DNA of 64,000 nt from Streptomyces asoensis (GTDB lineage Bacteria; Actinomycetota; Actinomycetes; Streptomycetales; Streptomycetaceae), in the NCBI RefSeq assembly GCF_013085465.1, contig NZ_CP049838.1:5332001-5396000 (forward strand), written 5' to 3'. Made by a program: the position numbers and the translations under genes. Positions 26,952 through 35,834 of this stretch are shown one piece after another; the stretch's first letter is position 1, and each line of letters starts with the position of its first letter. The notes under the pieces are model-generated. The model was not told the origin of the DNA. It searched no databases and saw only the letters and a program-made list of their open reading frames with translations.

Positions 26952-27524
26952 ATGTTGACAGCGCGATCAGCCTTCGAAGCTCACCTGTACATGGATCTGC
27001 ACCCGTGCGAATGCGGCTCCGGTGACTTCGATCGGCAGCACCGGCTGGAGCAGCACGGCGATGACATCGTGGCGGTGTACGAGGGGCCTTGCCGGCAGTG
27101 CGGTACGACACGCCGATTCGTCTTCCGCATGGCCGAGGAGATTCCGCCGCCTCCCCCTGCGTTCGGCGGCCGGGAACCGTCGCAGATCATCGATCCGTGG
27201 GAATTCGCCGAGGTCGGCTTCCGTATTTCCGAATCGACGGGAATCAAGCTGCTCAACACGCCGAAGTCCGAGCATGGAAAGCTGCGTGACGCCGTGGCCT
27301 ATACGGTCGCGGCGTTCGAAGAGATCCCGAAGTTCATTCCGCCTGGCCAGGACGCGGTACCTGCCGCCGCTTTCACATCCGAAGCGGGCAAGGCCGGGTA
27401 TCGACGTGATCCGGGCAATTTCGACCGGGACATCCTCGAGATGAACATCAAGAACGCGAGGGCTGTGCTCGCCAACATCGACAGGCACAGCAGCCCGCCC
27501 GGCGACACCGCCCCCAAGGCCTGA
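26952..27524 (+). CDS. Zinc-ribbon protein divergent from the large modular protein
   Basis: The 190-residue product has four cysteines in CECGSGDF and CRQCGTTRRF, a zinc ribbon at residues about 18-60. An aromatic- and Pro-rich part (PPPPPAFGGREPSQIIDPWE) and a helical C-terminal half ending NARAVLANIDRH follow. Start codons of the two divergent genes are 50 bases apart, so they share a control region. The family is unknown to me. A partner or antidote for the 942-residue protein is an attractive but untested idea, since pairs of this kind are more often codirectional. Confidence 0.6.
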   Translation: MLTARSAFEAHLYMDLHPCECGSGDFDRQHRLEQHGDDIVAVYEGPCRQCGTTRRFVFRMAEEIPPPPPAFGGREPSQIIDPWEFAEVGFRISESTGIKLLNTPKSEHGKLRDAVAYTVAAFEEIPKFIPPGQDAVPAAAFTSEAGKAGYRRDPGNFDRDILEMNIKNARAVLANIDRHSSPPGDTAPKA

Positions 27525-27690
27525 TTGCGGGCCTCGGGGTGCGCCTCGTCTTCGGCGATCTGGGATTCACTCACCCTCAGAGTTGATCACGAAGGCCGCA
27601 CGACGGGTCCGTCGACCGCCGGTGGGCGCAGGAGGACCGCCGGACGGGCTCGGGCATGATCGGCAGGCGAGGGACGGATCGGGGGACAGC

Positions 27691-28239
27691 ATGGGGTACA
27701 CGTTCGGTGATGCCACCCGTTGGCAGCGCGAGGGGCATCCGTTGACGGCGGACGAAGCCAGGCAGCACTTCGATCTCACGAGCTACGGCGTCTTCAACAG
27801 CGGCCAGGGTGTGGTGCAACAGTGGGTCGACCTGGCGGAGATGACCCGGACCACGGTCGAGCCGCAGGGACCCGAGCAGCGGATCTGCTGGGATCGCTGG
27901 AACCGCATCCTGCGGTTGGGCGTGGCGCAGGACGACGATGTCGCCCGGAAGTTCCTGGGGAAGCCCTGGGTGCGCGTGACCAAAGAGGCCCACAACCACA
28001 GCTGGTGGGCTGCCGCGGAGGGGAGAGCGGAGTTCTCCGAACCGTCGCGGGAGCCCGGGGACGCGGTGGGACGCGAGCTGGTGACCAAGGTCGGCGGGTA
28101 CTACGACCTGCTTCCGGAAGAGATCTACCGGAAGGCGGTCGACCAGCGGTGGTTGGTGGTCCGCATACACGTCACCCGGTTCCACGGCGCACTGCGGCCG
28201 GAGGACGAGTGGGAGTGGGAGGAGCCGATGTACTGGTGA
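27691..28239 (+). CDS. Soluble protein of unknown function
   Basis: ATG 27691 is preceded by GGGGG at good distance; the frame is open to 27583 but that stretch is Arg/Gly/Pro-rich and not coding-like. The 182-residue protein opens MGYTFGDATRWQREGHPLTA and is rich in Trp (DRWNRILRLGV, HNHSWWAAAEG, WEWEEPMYW). It has no membrane span or known motif. It is probably cotranscribed with the zinc-ribbon gene, 166 bases upstream, as part of the accessory end of the secretion-like locus. Confidence 0.55.
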   Translation: MGYTFGDATRWQREGHPLTADEARQHFDLTSYGVFNSGQGVVQQWVDLAEMTRTTVEPQGPEQRICWDRWNRILRLGVAQDDDVARKFLGKPWVRVTKEAHNHSWWAAAEGRAEFSEPSREPGDAVGRELVTKVGGYYDLLPEEIYRKAVDQRWLVVRIHVTRFHGALRPEDEWEWEEPMYW

Positions 28240-28301
28240 TCCCCCGGTCTCCGACCCGCTCCGCTGCCGAGGGAAGGGCTGGACCTGTCGTACGTCCTGT
28301 C

Positions 28302-28559
28302 TCAGCCCAGCTGTTCCGTCGTGCCGTCCGGGTGGATCAGGAGGCGGATCGCGCCGCCGTACCGGTTGTCGGTGATGGTGGCCGGGGTGGGGGCGCCGAG
28401 TTGCTGGGCGCGTTGCTGGAGGATCGCCAGGACCACGTCCTGGATGTCGCCGTAGGGCGGGGCGGTGACCGGGACGCCGTCGATCAGGCCGGCGTTGGGG
28501 GAGAAGACGTGCACCTGGGCGTCCGCCGTGGCGGGGGGTGGCGGCGTCGGTTCGGTCAT
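28302..28559 (-). CDS. Small Pro-rich protein, unknown
   Basis: ATG 28559 gives 85 residues: a Pro/Thr-rich head (MTEPTPPPPATADAQ), then a compact alpha/beta part (VHVFSPNAGLIDGVPV, DIQDVVLAILQQRAQQLG, GGAIRLLIHPDGTTEQLG). It lies 34 bases downstream of the WhiB-fusion gene on the same strand, so it is probably the last gene of the long minus-strand set. No function can be inferred. Confidence 0.55.
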   Translation of the reverse strand: MTEPTPPPPATADAQVHVFSPNAGLIDGVPVTAPPYGDIQDVVLAILQQRAQQLGAPTPATITDNRYGGAIRLLIHPDGTTEQLG

Positions 28560-28593
28560 CGGGGGTCTGGGTTCCTTCCGGCTCGGTTCCGGC

Positions 28594-30093
28594 TCAGGCG
28601 CTCTTCGCCTCGTCCTGCTCGGGGACGTCCACGGTGACGTCCATGGTGACGTCGACGGTGCGAGCGTACGTGCCTCGGGCGAGGCGCTGAAGGCGGCCCG
28701 ACTTGACGAGGGCGGACAGTACGTTGCTGATCGTCTTCGAGGGGTCGCCGTAGACGCCGGGCGGGAGGGCGCGCAGGACGTCACGTGCGGAGAAGGGGCC
28801 GGGGAAGGTCGACACGGCCGTTTCCACGGCCGCCCGGATGCTGGGGGCGCCGGAGGGTACGAGGGTGGCGGCCTGGCCCGTGCCGGTGGACGTCTTGCCG
28901 GTCGGGGCCGGATGCGGGAGGCACGCGCGGATGCCCTGAAGTGCGGTGCGGATGGGCTCCAGGTGGATCTCGTCGCCGTCCGATGCCTCGGTCGCGGCCA
29001 GCATGGTCGCCACCTTCTCTATGTTGGCGAGGGAGGAGGCCAGTTCGCGCAGCAGCGGTTCCAGGAAGTCGCGGCGCAGAGCCGCCACCGGGTCGGTGGT
29101 GGCGAGTTCGACGGAGACCGAGCCGGTGAGCGCGCGGAGCGGGCCGGCGGTGTCCGGGGTGGCCTCGGCGGAGTCGCAGGAGCCCCGGCCCCCTTCCGGA
29201 GCCAGTGCCTCCACGGCCTTCCGCGCGGCGCGGATGGTGTCCGGCATCTCCGGCGCGATCTCGCCGCCGGGCACGCTCGCCAGCATTGTGACCAGCTGCT
29301 CCAGGCCGGTGAGCGTGGGCAGGGCGGAGCGGATCAGAGGGGCCAGCAGAGCCTGTCGTACGGCCTGGGCGGGATCCTCGTACGAGAAGGCGATCCGCTG
29401 CCCGGACTCGGCCGCTGCCATGTCCTCGCTCCTGCTTTCCGGGTGGGTGTGTCTGGGATGGTGGCCGTTGCCGTACGTCTGCTGTGGCGTGGTGTGCTCG
29501 TGCAACTGCCTCGGGATGGCGGGCAACTCGCGTCGTGGCCTGGCCAGTTGGTCCTGGCGCGCGTCGAACGCGTCGAGGATTCGCTCCAGCGCGGGCCGGC
29601 CGCCCTCGGTGTCGTGCCGGGCGGCGGTGTCGGTGCTGCGGGAGCGCAGGCGCAGCAGACGGCGGGACGTTTCGCCGGAGCTGTAGCCGGGGCCCGCGCC
29701 GGGGCCGTCCACCGTGTGGGTGGGCAGGTCGCCGTTCGCGTCGCCGACGCCGAGGGCGCGGCGGATCCAGCGACGGTCGTCCAGAGTGGTCGCGGCCGCG
29801 TAGCCGTAGGGCTCGGCGTGGGCGACGGCGTCCTGGAGGCATTCCGCCCACAACGGGCAGGAAGCGCACAGGTCGCGGGCGGTGCGGAGCAGTACGAGGT
29901 GCTGGTGGCGCTGTTCGGGCGAGGTGTACGGAATGTCCGTGGGCGCCTCCAGCAGCGGGTGCTGGAAGACGTCCGGTCGGCGCTGGCAGGGCAGAGCGGC
30001 GTCGGGAGTGTGGACCCCCGCCCCCGCCCCCGCTCCCCGTACCGCCCCGCGCGCGGGGCGCGTGGGCAGCGCCGTATGGCTGGCCATAGGCAT
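28594..30093 (-). CDS. WhiB-like domain fused to a winged-helix domain
   Basis: ATG 30093 follows GGGGG at 7 bases and gives 499 residues; the frame extends to 30291 without a site. The N-terminal part has the four-cysteine pattern of WhiB-like iron-sulphur proteins: LPCQRRP, then DLCASCPLWAECLQDAVAHA, followed by the GYAAATT turn. Wbl proteins bind a 4Fe-4S cluster and sigma factors. A long polar linker (150-250) and two helical repeats (APLIRSALPTLTGLEQLVTM and FLEPLLRELASSLANIEKVA) follow. The C-terminal domain (SARDVLRALPP to NVLSALVKSGRLQRLARGTY) looks like a winged helix-turn-helix. Wbl proteins are normally about 85-120 residues, so this fusion is unusual and is a likely regulator of the locus. 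Confidence 0.7.
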   Translation of the reverse strand: MPMASHTALPTRPARGAVRGAGAGAGVHTPDAALPCQRRPDVFQHPLLEAPTDIPYTSPEQRHQHLVLLRTARDLCASCPLWAECLQDAVAHAEPYGYAAATTLDDRRWIRRALGVGDANGDLPTHTVDGPGAGPGYSSGETSRRLLRLRSRSTDTAARHDTEGGRPALERILDAFDARQDQLARPRRELPAIPRQLHEHTTPQQTYGNGHHPRHTHPESRSEDMAAAESGQRIAFSYEDPAQAVRQALLAPLIRSALPTLTGLEQLVTMLASVPGGEIAPEMPDTIRAARKAVEALAPEGGRGSCDSAEATPDTAGPLRALTGSVSVELATTDPVAALRRDFLEPLLRELASSLANIEKVATMLAATEASDGDEIHLEPIRTALQGIRACLPHPAPTGKTSTGTGQAATLVPSGAPSIRAAVETAVSTFPGPFSARDVLRALPPGVYGDPSKTISNVLSALVKSGRLQRLARGTYARTVDVTMDVTVDVPEQDEAKSA

Positions 30094-30220
30094 GTGTGTT
30101 GTCCCCCGTGGTGATACGTGATCGGGGGGGACTCTAAAACGTTCCGTCAACCCGGTGCAACGCATCTGCAAAGCGTGTGCCGACTTGGCACAGTGACGAG
30201 ACGAAACGTTCACACGGGCC

Positions 30221-30946
30221 TCAACTGTCCGTCGGGTCACTGGCTTTGCGCGTCCGCAGGCGGCCAAGTGCCTGGCGGGCCCGGCCTGCAACCGCTTTCG
30301 CGCTGCTTCCGCGCATCGCCAGTACGCCGATCACGCCGAGGAAACCGAGCGGTACACCCGCTTCCGGCAGGAACATCCCGACGACGGACGCGATGACGAG
30401 GATCACATCCGCGAGCACCACGGTGACGCCCCGTCGGCCCGGGTGCTCCTTCACCATCCAGGCGCCGAGGAGTGCCATTCCGGCGAGTGCCCAGTAGCCG
30501 AGGGCGGCCTGGCCGGTGACGGTGGCGCTGGTGGACATGCGGGCCGAGTCGCCCACGGCGGAGAAGTAGCCGGTGAACGCGGCGGAGAGGATGGTCGCTC
30601 CGAGGCCCAGGAGGAGCTGGGTGCGCCGGCGGAGCAGCCAGAGCAGGCCGCCGAGGACGATCAGGGCACAGACCGTGACGAAGCTTGAGCCACTCTCCGA
30701 GGCGATGGCGAAGAGCGTGTAGGCGGCGGCGAGGCCGAACACGACGCGAGGGAGGAGCTTGACCGCCCAGGGGTCGTTCTTGTCCTGGTGGAGAAGGCGG
30801 CGGAGGCCGGGCAGGGGTCCTGCGGGGCGCTCCGCGACGGGGGTGCTCCGCTGCGCCTTCGGGGTCGTCCCAGGCTTCGACTTCGTGGTCGGCGTCGGCC
30901 TTGGGCTCGGCTTCTTGCTCGGCTTCTTGCTCGTCTTCGCGCTCAT
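30221..30946 (-). CDS. Multi-pass membrane protein of the secretion-like locus
   Basis: ATG 30946 overlaps the stop of the upstream LWQLG protein by 4 bases, which fixes the start. The 241-residue product has a Lys/Pro/Ser/Thr-rich cytoplasmic head (about 1-40) and about six spans between residues 65 and 215 (VVFGLAAAYTLFAIA, FVTVCALIVLGGLLWLL, LLLGLGATILSAAFTGYF, YWALAGMALLGAWMV, VVLADVILVIASVVGMFL, LGFLGVIGVLAM). A basic tail ends it. The family is not recognised. Translational coupling to the candidate effector suggests the two work together, for example as a membrane dock. Confidence 0.65.
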   Translation of the reverse strand: MSAKTSKKPSKKPSPRPTPTTKSKPGTTPKAQRSTPVAERPAGPLPGLRRLLHQDKNDPWAVKLLPRVVFGLAAAYTLFAIASESGSSFVTVCALIVLGGLLWLLRRRTQLLLGLGATILSAAFTGYFSAVGDSARMSTSATVTGQAALGYWALAGMALLGAWMVKEHPGRRGVTVVLADVILVIASVVGMFLPEAGVPLGFLGVIGVLAMRGSSAKAVAGRARQALGRLRTRKASDPTDS

Positions 30947-32151
30947 CCGAGCCCCGGTCCTGTGGATTGCTTCTGGAGGTCGGGTGCCGGCGGGGCCGTC
31001 GAGGCGGCCGCGGGGCCGGAGGAACCGGCTTCGACGGCGACCGGCTTGGGGGTGAAGCCGAGCTGCCACAGGGGGACGGAGGCGGAGGGTTTGGGGTTGC
31101 CCTGTTCCTTCGCTTCGACGGTGGGCTGAGGCTTCGCGTCGTTCATCGGCTTCGCCTCGTTCATCGGCTTCGCCGTCTGCTCGGCCTGTTCGGTCTCCTT
31201 CGCCTCCTTCGTCTCCTTCGCCTCCTTCGTCTCCTTCGTCTCCTTCGTTGGTTCTGCTGGTTCCGTTTGTTCCGCTTCGGTCGTCTTCGCGGCTGTCTGT
31301 TCCGCCTTCTTCTCGGCCGCGCGCTCGTTGCGCTCGGCAGTCACCGAGGCGAACTCCGAGTCCAGGACGGCCCTGCGTGCCGTGGGGTCCTGGTCCGGGT
31401 AGGTCTTGGGGTCGACGTAGTGCGCCATGGTCGGGTCGTTGAACTGGAGCTGTGCACGCGCCGAATCGGTGCCGACCTCGGTCCGGGCCTCCTTCGGCCA
31501 CGTCTGCGGAGCCTCGTAGGCGAAGTGGATGTTGTCGAGACCGACGTCCGTGTTGGTCTGGAGTGTGGGGAGCTCGCGGTTGTAGAGGATCGAGCGGGTG
31601 TCGGCGTACTGGGCGAAGACGGCGACGGGGCCCTTCGCCTCGGTGGCGTACGTTTCGGAGATCGTGGCCCAACACTCGCGAGTCCAGTCCTCGGTGAAGC
31701 CCTTGTCGGCTCCACCGAGCGCTGTCAGGACCTCCGCTTCCCAGAGGTACATAGCGTTCAGCCTGCGGCCGCCCTCGGTCGTCTCGAGTGTCCGCGCGGA
31801 ACCCGCCTGCCGGTCGTTCTGCAAGGTCGCCCAGGCTTCGGCGATATAGCGGTTGTCGAGGAAGTTCTCGTTCCAGCGGTTCGTCGGAGCATCCGGATGG
31901 TCGATTCCGTACGACCAGAAGGCGCTGGTGGGGGCCGTGTCATGCGGGGGTGTCACCCCCTTGGGGTCCTTGGTCAGAGCTTCGATGTACTCCTTGACCG
32001 GAAGGCCCTGGGCCGCGGCTTCCGTCCGCAGACGCTGGACGATCTCGCGGCGGCCCTTGGCGGATCTGGCTACGGCGGCGCGCCCTGCCTCCTCGTTGGC
32101 GAGTCGGACGGCGAGGACCTCGATGTCCTCCGGGATCGGCTGGGTGCTCAC
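30943..32151 (-). CDS. Soluble protein with LWQLG tail; effector candidate
   Basis: The 402-residue protein starts at GTG 32151, overlapping the upstream gene by 4 bases. Residues 1-60 are helical; 75-265 form an aromatic-rich globular domain (FWSYGIDHPDAPTNRWNENF, CWATISETYAT) of no family I know. Residues 280-345 are a charged linker built from KETKEAKE-type units and the doublet KPMNEA/KPMNDA. It ends with SVPLWQLGFTPKP (LWQLG at 361-365), 42 residues before the C-terminus, matching the large modular protein upstream of dnaK's terminator. There is no signal peptide. The shared tail and the neighbouring secretion ATPases suggest a secreted substrate; a cytoplasmic role cannot be excluded. 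Confidence 0.65.
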   Translation of the reverse strand: MSTQPIPEDIEVLAVRLANEEAGRAAVARSAKGRREIVQRLRTEAAAQGLPVKEYIEALTKDPKGVTPPHDTAPTSAFWSYGIDHPDAPTNRWNENFLDNRYIAEAWATLQNDRQAGSARTLETTEGGRRLNAMYLWEAEVLTALGGADKGFTEDWTRECWATISETYATEAKGPVAVFAQYADTRSILYNRELPTLQTNTDVGLDNIHFAYEAPQTWPKEARTEVGTDSARAQLQFNDPTMAHYVDPKTYPDQDPTARRAVLDSEFASVTAERNERAAEKKAEQTAAKTTEAEQTEPAEPTKETKETKEAKETKEAKETEQAEQTAKPMNEAKPMNDAKPQPTVEAKEQGNPKPSASVPLWQLGFTPKPVAVEAGSSGPAAASTAPPAPDLQKQSTGPGLG

Positions 32152-32771
32152 ACTGCTCCCCTCTCGACGGGGCGCGGACGGAACTGCACGGACAGATTCG
32201 CGGCGCCGTCCCAGTCGTGCTGCGCCGTTCCCACCGCGAGGGCGATGCGCAGGACGATGAGCGGGGCGGTGCTCGACGGAGGCAGCCAGTAGGCCAGCCG
32301 GTACGGGTCCTGCTCCTCGATCCGGACCTCCTGGTCGGCGATCTCCCCGCCGACGACCGAGTCGGGGAAGTCCTCGGAGTCCCAGGCGCCCTCCCAGGCC
32401 GGTTCACCCAGTGCCGAACAGGCTGCCGTCAGGTAGACCGGCCATGCCCGAGCCGCCTCCGCCAGCACCGCGGGATTGTCCGCCGCGGTTTCGGCTCCGG
32501 CACTCCAGACCCAGTGGCTGACGGCATTCACGGGCGCCCAACCGCCGCCCGGCGCGTTCAGGACCAACTCGCCCCCCGTCTCGGTCCGTACCTGAAGCAC
32601 CCGTTCGAAGCTGAGCGGAGTCCACCCGAACTGGGCGCACCACATGTCCAGACCCTGGCCCGGACGGGGCGGGCCGGACCAGACGGTCGGCCAGTCCACG
32701 TCGGTCAGTCCCCGCAGCTCGGTGACCAGTTCCTGCGGGGTGCGGTCCTGGGGTCCTGAAGTGAGGCCCAT
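32148..32771 (-). CDS. DWPTVW-family protein, copy 2
   Basis: ATG 32771 gives 207 residues. It is a paralog of the gene 26 bases upstream: both share TPxxLVxEL near the start, then VDWPTVW, FGWxPLxFE, WPxYxxA, WxGxWDxxxFPDS, RxxxDPYRLAxW and a final APLxVLRxxLAxGTA strand. There are no membrane spans, signals or catalytic motifs. The gene overlaps the LWQLG protein gene by 4 bases, so the products are made together; a chaperone, adaptor or immunity role is possible. I know no name for this family. Confidence 0.6.
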   Translation of the reverse strand: MGLTSGPQDRTPQELVTELRGLTDVDWPTVWSGPPRPGQGLDMWCAQFGWTPLSFERVLQVRTETGGELVLNAPGGGWAPVNAVSHWVWSAGAETAADNPAVLAEAARAWPVYLTAACSALGEPAWEGAWDSEDFPDSVVGGEIADQEVRIEEQDPYRLAYWLPPSSTAPLIVLRIALAVGTAQHDWDGAANLSVQFRPRPVERGAV

Positions 32772-32796
32772 GATCAGTCTCTCGTCTCGGTCGTCG

Positions 32797-33426
32797 TCAC
32801 AACAGCCAGCCGGGTCCGTCGCTCTCGGGATCGGCCGGTCCATGGCAGGCGAGAGAGATCGTCGCACTGCCCGGCCCCCAACCCGCCGCCGTACCCGCCG
32901 CGAGGTTCGCCCTGAGCACGAACAGCGGTGCCCCCGGCGTACGGAAGGACCACACCGCCAGCCGGTACGGGTCCCGGTGTTCCGCACGCCACTCGGCGTC
33001 CTGCCAGTACGCGCGGCCGGGCGAGTCCGGGAATCCGGCCGTGTCCCAGTCGCCGGACCAGGTGGGCACGCTCAGCACCGCCTGGACGGCGGCGACGTAC
33101 GCGGGCCACTTCCGGGCGGTGAGGGACATCAGTGCCTCGTTCTCCGCCGCCGCACCCGCGCGGACCGACCACAGGATGTGTTCGACGCGGGTCACCGGGC
33201 GGGCGGGGGCGACCGAGGCGAGGTGGAGGCGGCTGCCCTGTGCCGTCCGGACCCACTGGCCCGCCTCGAACCACAGGGGCCGCCAGCCGAACCCCGTGCA
33301 CCAGTGTGTCCGCTTCTCCTCGTCGTCCGGGACCCCTGCCCACACCGTGGGCCAGTCCACCTCGACGAGCCGCTCCAGTTCCGCGACCAGTTGGTCGGGA
33401 GTGCGGTCGGCGGTCAGGACGGGCAT
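32797..33426 (-). CDS. DWPTVW-family protein, copy 1
   Basis: The 209-residue product starts at ATG 33426 behind GAGGAG. It is the first of two tandem paralogs (see 32148-32771), with EVDWPTVWAGVP, GFGWRPLWFEAGQW, DWDTAGFPDS and HRDPYRLAVW. Divergence between the copies is large outside these blocks, so the duplication is old and each may serve a different partner. It lies 41 bases after the stop of the TrbL-like gene in the same transcript. Confidence 0.6.
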   Translation of the reverse strand: MPVLTADRTPDQLVAELERLVEVDWPTVWAGVPDDEEKRTHWCTGFGWRPLWFEAGQWVRTAQGSRLHLASVAPARPVTRVEHILWSVRAGAAAENEALMSLTARKWPAYVAAVQAVLSVPTWSGDWDTAGFPDSPGRAYWQDAEWRAEHRDPYRLAVWSFRTPGAPLFVLRANLAAGTAAGWGPGSATISLACHGPADPESDGPGWLL

Positions 33427-33467
33427 GGAGTGGCTCCTCGGTGCTGCTTACGGGCAGGTGGGCGGGG

Positions 33468-35720
33468 TCAGACTCGGCCGCTGGGGCCGCGCGGGTCCCG
33501 GGGCGGCGGAGGGGCTGCCGGCGGCGTCTGGGGCCGAGGCGCCGACGGCGTCTGCGGCCGAGGGGCCGGCGGCGCCTCGACCGGGGCGGGGCGGGGGCGT
33601 GGCGCAGCCGGCTGTGGCTGCGGCGCGGGAGCCGGGCGGGACTCGGTCGGCGGCACGGACTGTTGCGGGGCCTGCTTGCCCCCGGAGTCGCTGACGCGGC
33701 GGCCGCGCTTGGGGGCGGGAGGCGACTGGGCCTCCTGCTCCTCCGGCGGGCGGTTCCTCGCCTCCTGGGCCTCACGTGCTGCCTCCGCCGACCGGTACGC
33801 GGTCTGCTGCTGCTCGCGCTTGGACTGGCCGAGCCAGCCTCGCTTCTGAAGTGCGGCCCGTCCCCGGCCCTTGTTGGCGAACTTGTCCAGGGCCCAGGCG
33901 CCGCCGCGTGCCGCGCTGCCGGTCACACGGGCCGTGCCCTTGGCGGTGGTGCCCGCGACGCGGCCGGTGGCACGGGCGGATCCGATGGCGAGGCCCGGGG
34001 CCATCGCGGCCGCCTTGTCGAAGGTGGCGTTGGCTCCGTCCCGGATGCCGAGGGCGTCTTCGCCACCCGCGACCTGCGGGGTGAAGTTCCCGGCGAGGAG
34101 CTTCTTCAGCATCATCACGACGGCGACGGTGACCAGCAGCAGCATGAGCAGCTGGGTACCGAGGGCGATCTGCGCGGGCAGGATCATCTGGTAGAGCACG
34201 AGCAGCACGGTCAGGATGACGCCGAAGCCCGCGCGCAGCACGAAGCTGTGGATGAACGTCTCCAGCCAGCTCTTCAGCAGCTTCTGCTGGGAGGGGTGGA
34301 TGCCGAGCGTGGCGACCAGCGGCAGCAGCATGACCAGGATCAGCGTGACCGCGTGCCACAGGAGGGTGAGCGCGCTCAGCGCGAGGACCATCACGCCGAC
34401 GATGAAGGCGGCCACGAGGGAGTAGAAGGCGATGCCCACCCGGTCGGTGGCGTTCTTGCCGGCCCAGTCGTTGAAGGCCACCGGGTAGATTTTCCCGTCC
34501 GGGGTCTTCTCGCCCCCGGCGATCTCGATGCGGATCTTCTCCCAGTCGTCGAACTTGTCCCCGTCCGGCTTGTCTTCGCCGCGTTGGCTGTCGACGTTGG
34601 TCCAGGACTGGGCGACGGCTTGACGGACGCGAAGGTCCCCGCAGCGGGCGCCGTCCTTCTGTCCCCAATAGCAGTCGTAGTTCGTCTTACCCCTGAATGT
34701 GCAGGTCCCGTCGACTTCGGAGACCTCGCTCCCGCTGTCCTTCCTGAAGACGCAGTTCGCGCCCGCCTCGCCGAACTGCCCCATGGCCCAGGGGCGGAAG
34801 GCGAGCGTGTCGTAGATGGCGCAGCTCGACAGGCGAAGGCCCACTTGTCCCGGCTCGTCCTTGCCGTTGTTCGGCAGGTCGCAGGGGCTCTGCATCTTGC
34901 CCGAGACACCCGCGAGCACGGTGGAGCTGAGCGCCGAGTTGGCGTCACCGATCCATTTGTCGGAGTTCTCGACGACCTTGTCGTAGTTGTTCCCGGTGAG
35001 GAAGGCCATGACGGCGATGACGGTCAGGGCGGTCCAGGAGACGCCCGCCCACACCTCGCGCATGTCACCCTTGCGCCATTTGGTGAAGACCCAGAGGCCG
35101 ACCAGCAGGATCATGACCGCGACGGCGGGCTTCAGGACGGTGTCGCGCAGAGTCGTCACGACGTTGTCGCGGCCCGTGTACAGGCCCGAGAACGGGCTCG
35201 GGTTGGACGCCATCTCCTTGATGGAGATGGAGAAGCGGGTCAGCACCTTGGTGCCGTAGAAGACGGCGTCCGCTATGCCGTTGTTGACATAGGCCATGAC
35301 CTGGCAGGAATCGGCTCCGCTGCCCCACGAGCCGTTCTCCTCGGCGGCATCACCCTTTCCCTTGAACGTCATGGACCAGTTCAGGCCGCGCATGCCGTTC
35401 AGTTCGTACAGGGTGTAGTGCTGGGCCTGGTCCGCCTCCACCTTGAAGGCGCCGTTGACCGTTCCCTTCTGGTCACCGAGGTTCTCGGAGCCGCCACCGT
35501 CCTTCCATTGCACGACGGCGGGCATGATGGACTCGCCGTTACTGCCCGGCGAGTCCATGTGGTAGCTCTCGTCGCCGGTGAAGTTGCAGGCGAAGTCCGC
35601 GTATGCCGAACTCGGCGCGGCCAGAGTGAGGGCGATCAGCGCCAGCACCACAAAGAGGCCGGCGCGGGCGGCCACACCGGCTTTCCGTATTCGACGGCTC
35701 AGTGCGTTGCGCGGATGCAT
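33468..35720 (-). CDS. TrbL/VirB6-like inner-membrane channel protein
   Basis: The 750-residue protein begins with a signal sequence (LFVVLALIALTLAAPSSAYA). A Cys-containing outside domain follows, then a span near VAVMILLVGLWVFTKW and one near WTALTVIAVMAFLTG, and a second large outside domain with several Cys. A cluster of spans lies around residues 425-560 (IAFYSLVAAFIVGVMVLALS, LILVMLLPLVATLGI, LTVLLVLYQMILP, LLMLLLVTVAVVMML). The tail (from about 600) is basic and then Pro-rich. The architecture matches TrbL/VirB6 polytopic proteins of Gram-positive type IV systems, which form the membrane passage. It sits beside the VirB4-like gene. Confidence 0.75.
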   Translation of the reverse strand: MHPRNALSRRIRKAGVAARAGLFVVLALIALTLAAPSSAYADFACNFTGDESYHMDSPGSNGESIMPAVVQWKDGGGSENLGDQKGTVNGAFKVEADQAQHYTLYELNGMRGLNWSMTFKGKGDAAEENGSWGSGADSCQVMAYVNNGIADAVFYGTKVLTRFSISIKEMASNPSPFSGLYTGRDNVVTTLRDTVLKPAVAVMILLVGLWVFTKWRKGDMREVWAGVSWTALTVIAVMAFLTGNNYDKVVENSDKWIGDANSALSSTVLAGVSGKMQSPCDLPNNGKDEPGQVGLRLSSCAIYDTLAFRPWAMGQFGEAGANCVFRKDSGSEVSEVDGTCTFRGKTNYDCYWGQKDGARCGDLRVRQAVAQSWTNVDSQRGEDKPDGDKFDDWEKIRIEIAGGEKTPDGKIYPVAFNDWAGKNATDRVGIAFYSLVAAFIVGVMVLALSALTLLWHAVTLILVMLLPLVATLGIHPSQQKLLKSWLETFIHSFVLRAGFGVILTVLLVLYQMILPAQIALGTQLLMLLLVTVAVVMMLKKLLAGNFTPQVAGGEDALGIRDGANATFDKAAAMAPGLAIGSARATGRVAGTTAKGTARVTGSAARGGAWALDKFANKGRGRAALQKRGWLGQSKREQQQTAYRSAEAAREAQEARNRPPEEQEAQSPPAPKRGRRVSDSGGKQAPQQSVPPTESRPAPAPQPQPAAPRPRPAPVEAPPAPRPQTPSAPRPQTPPAAPPPPRDPRGPSGRV

Positions 35721-35834
35721 CTGTATTCCTTCGGGGGTACGCGTGGGCAGAGTCAGGTGCTCGAGGTACGGGCTCGGTCGCCGGAGCAGTTACTCAGTGC
35801 ATGGCCGTCGACAAGCACCGGACGGCATGTCTGC

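Noticed and set aside
28302..28784. A 160-residue protein starting at 28784
   Set aside because: The first 75 codons are antisense-like overlap with the WhiB-fusion gene in another frame; the real start is 28559.
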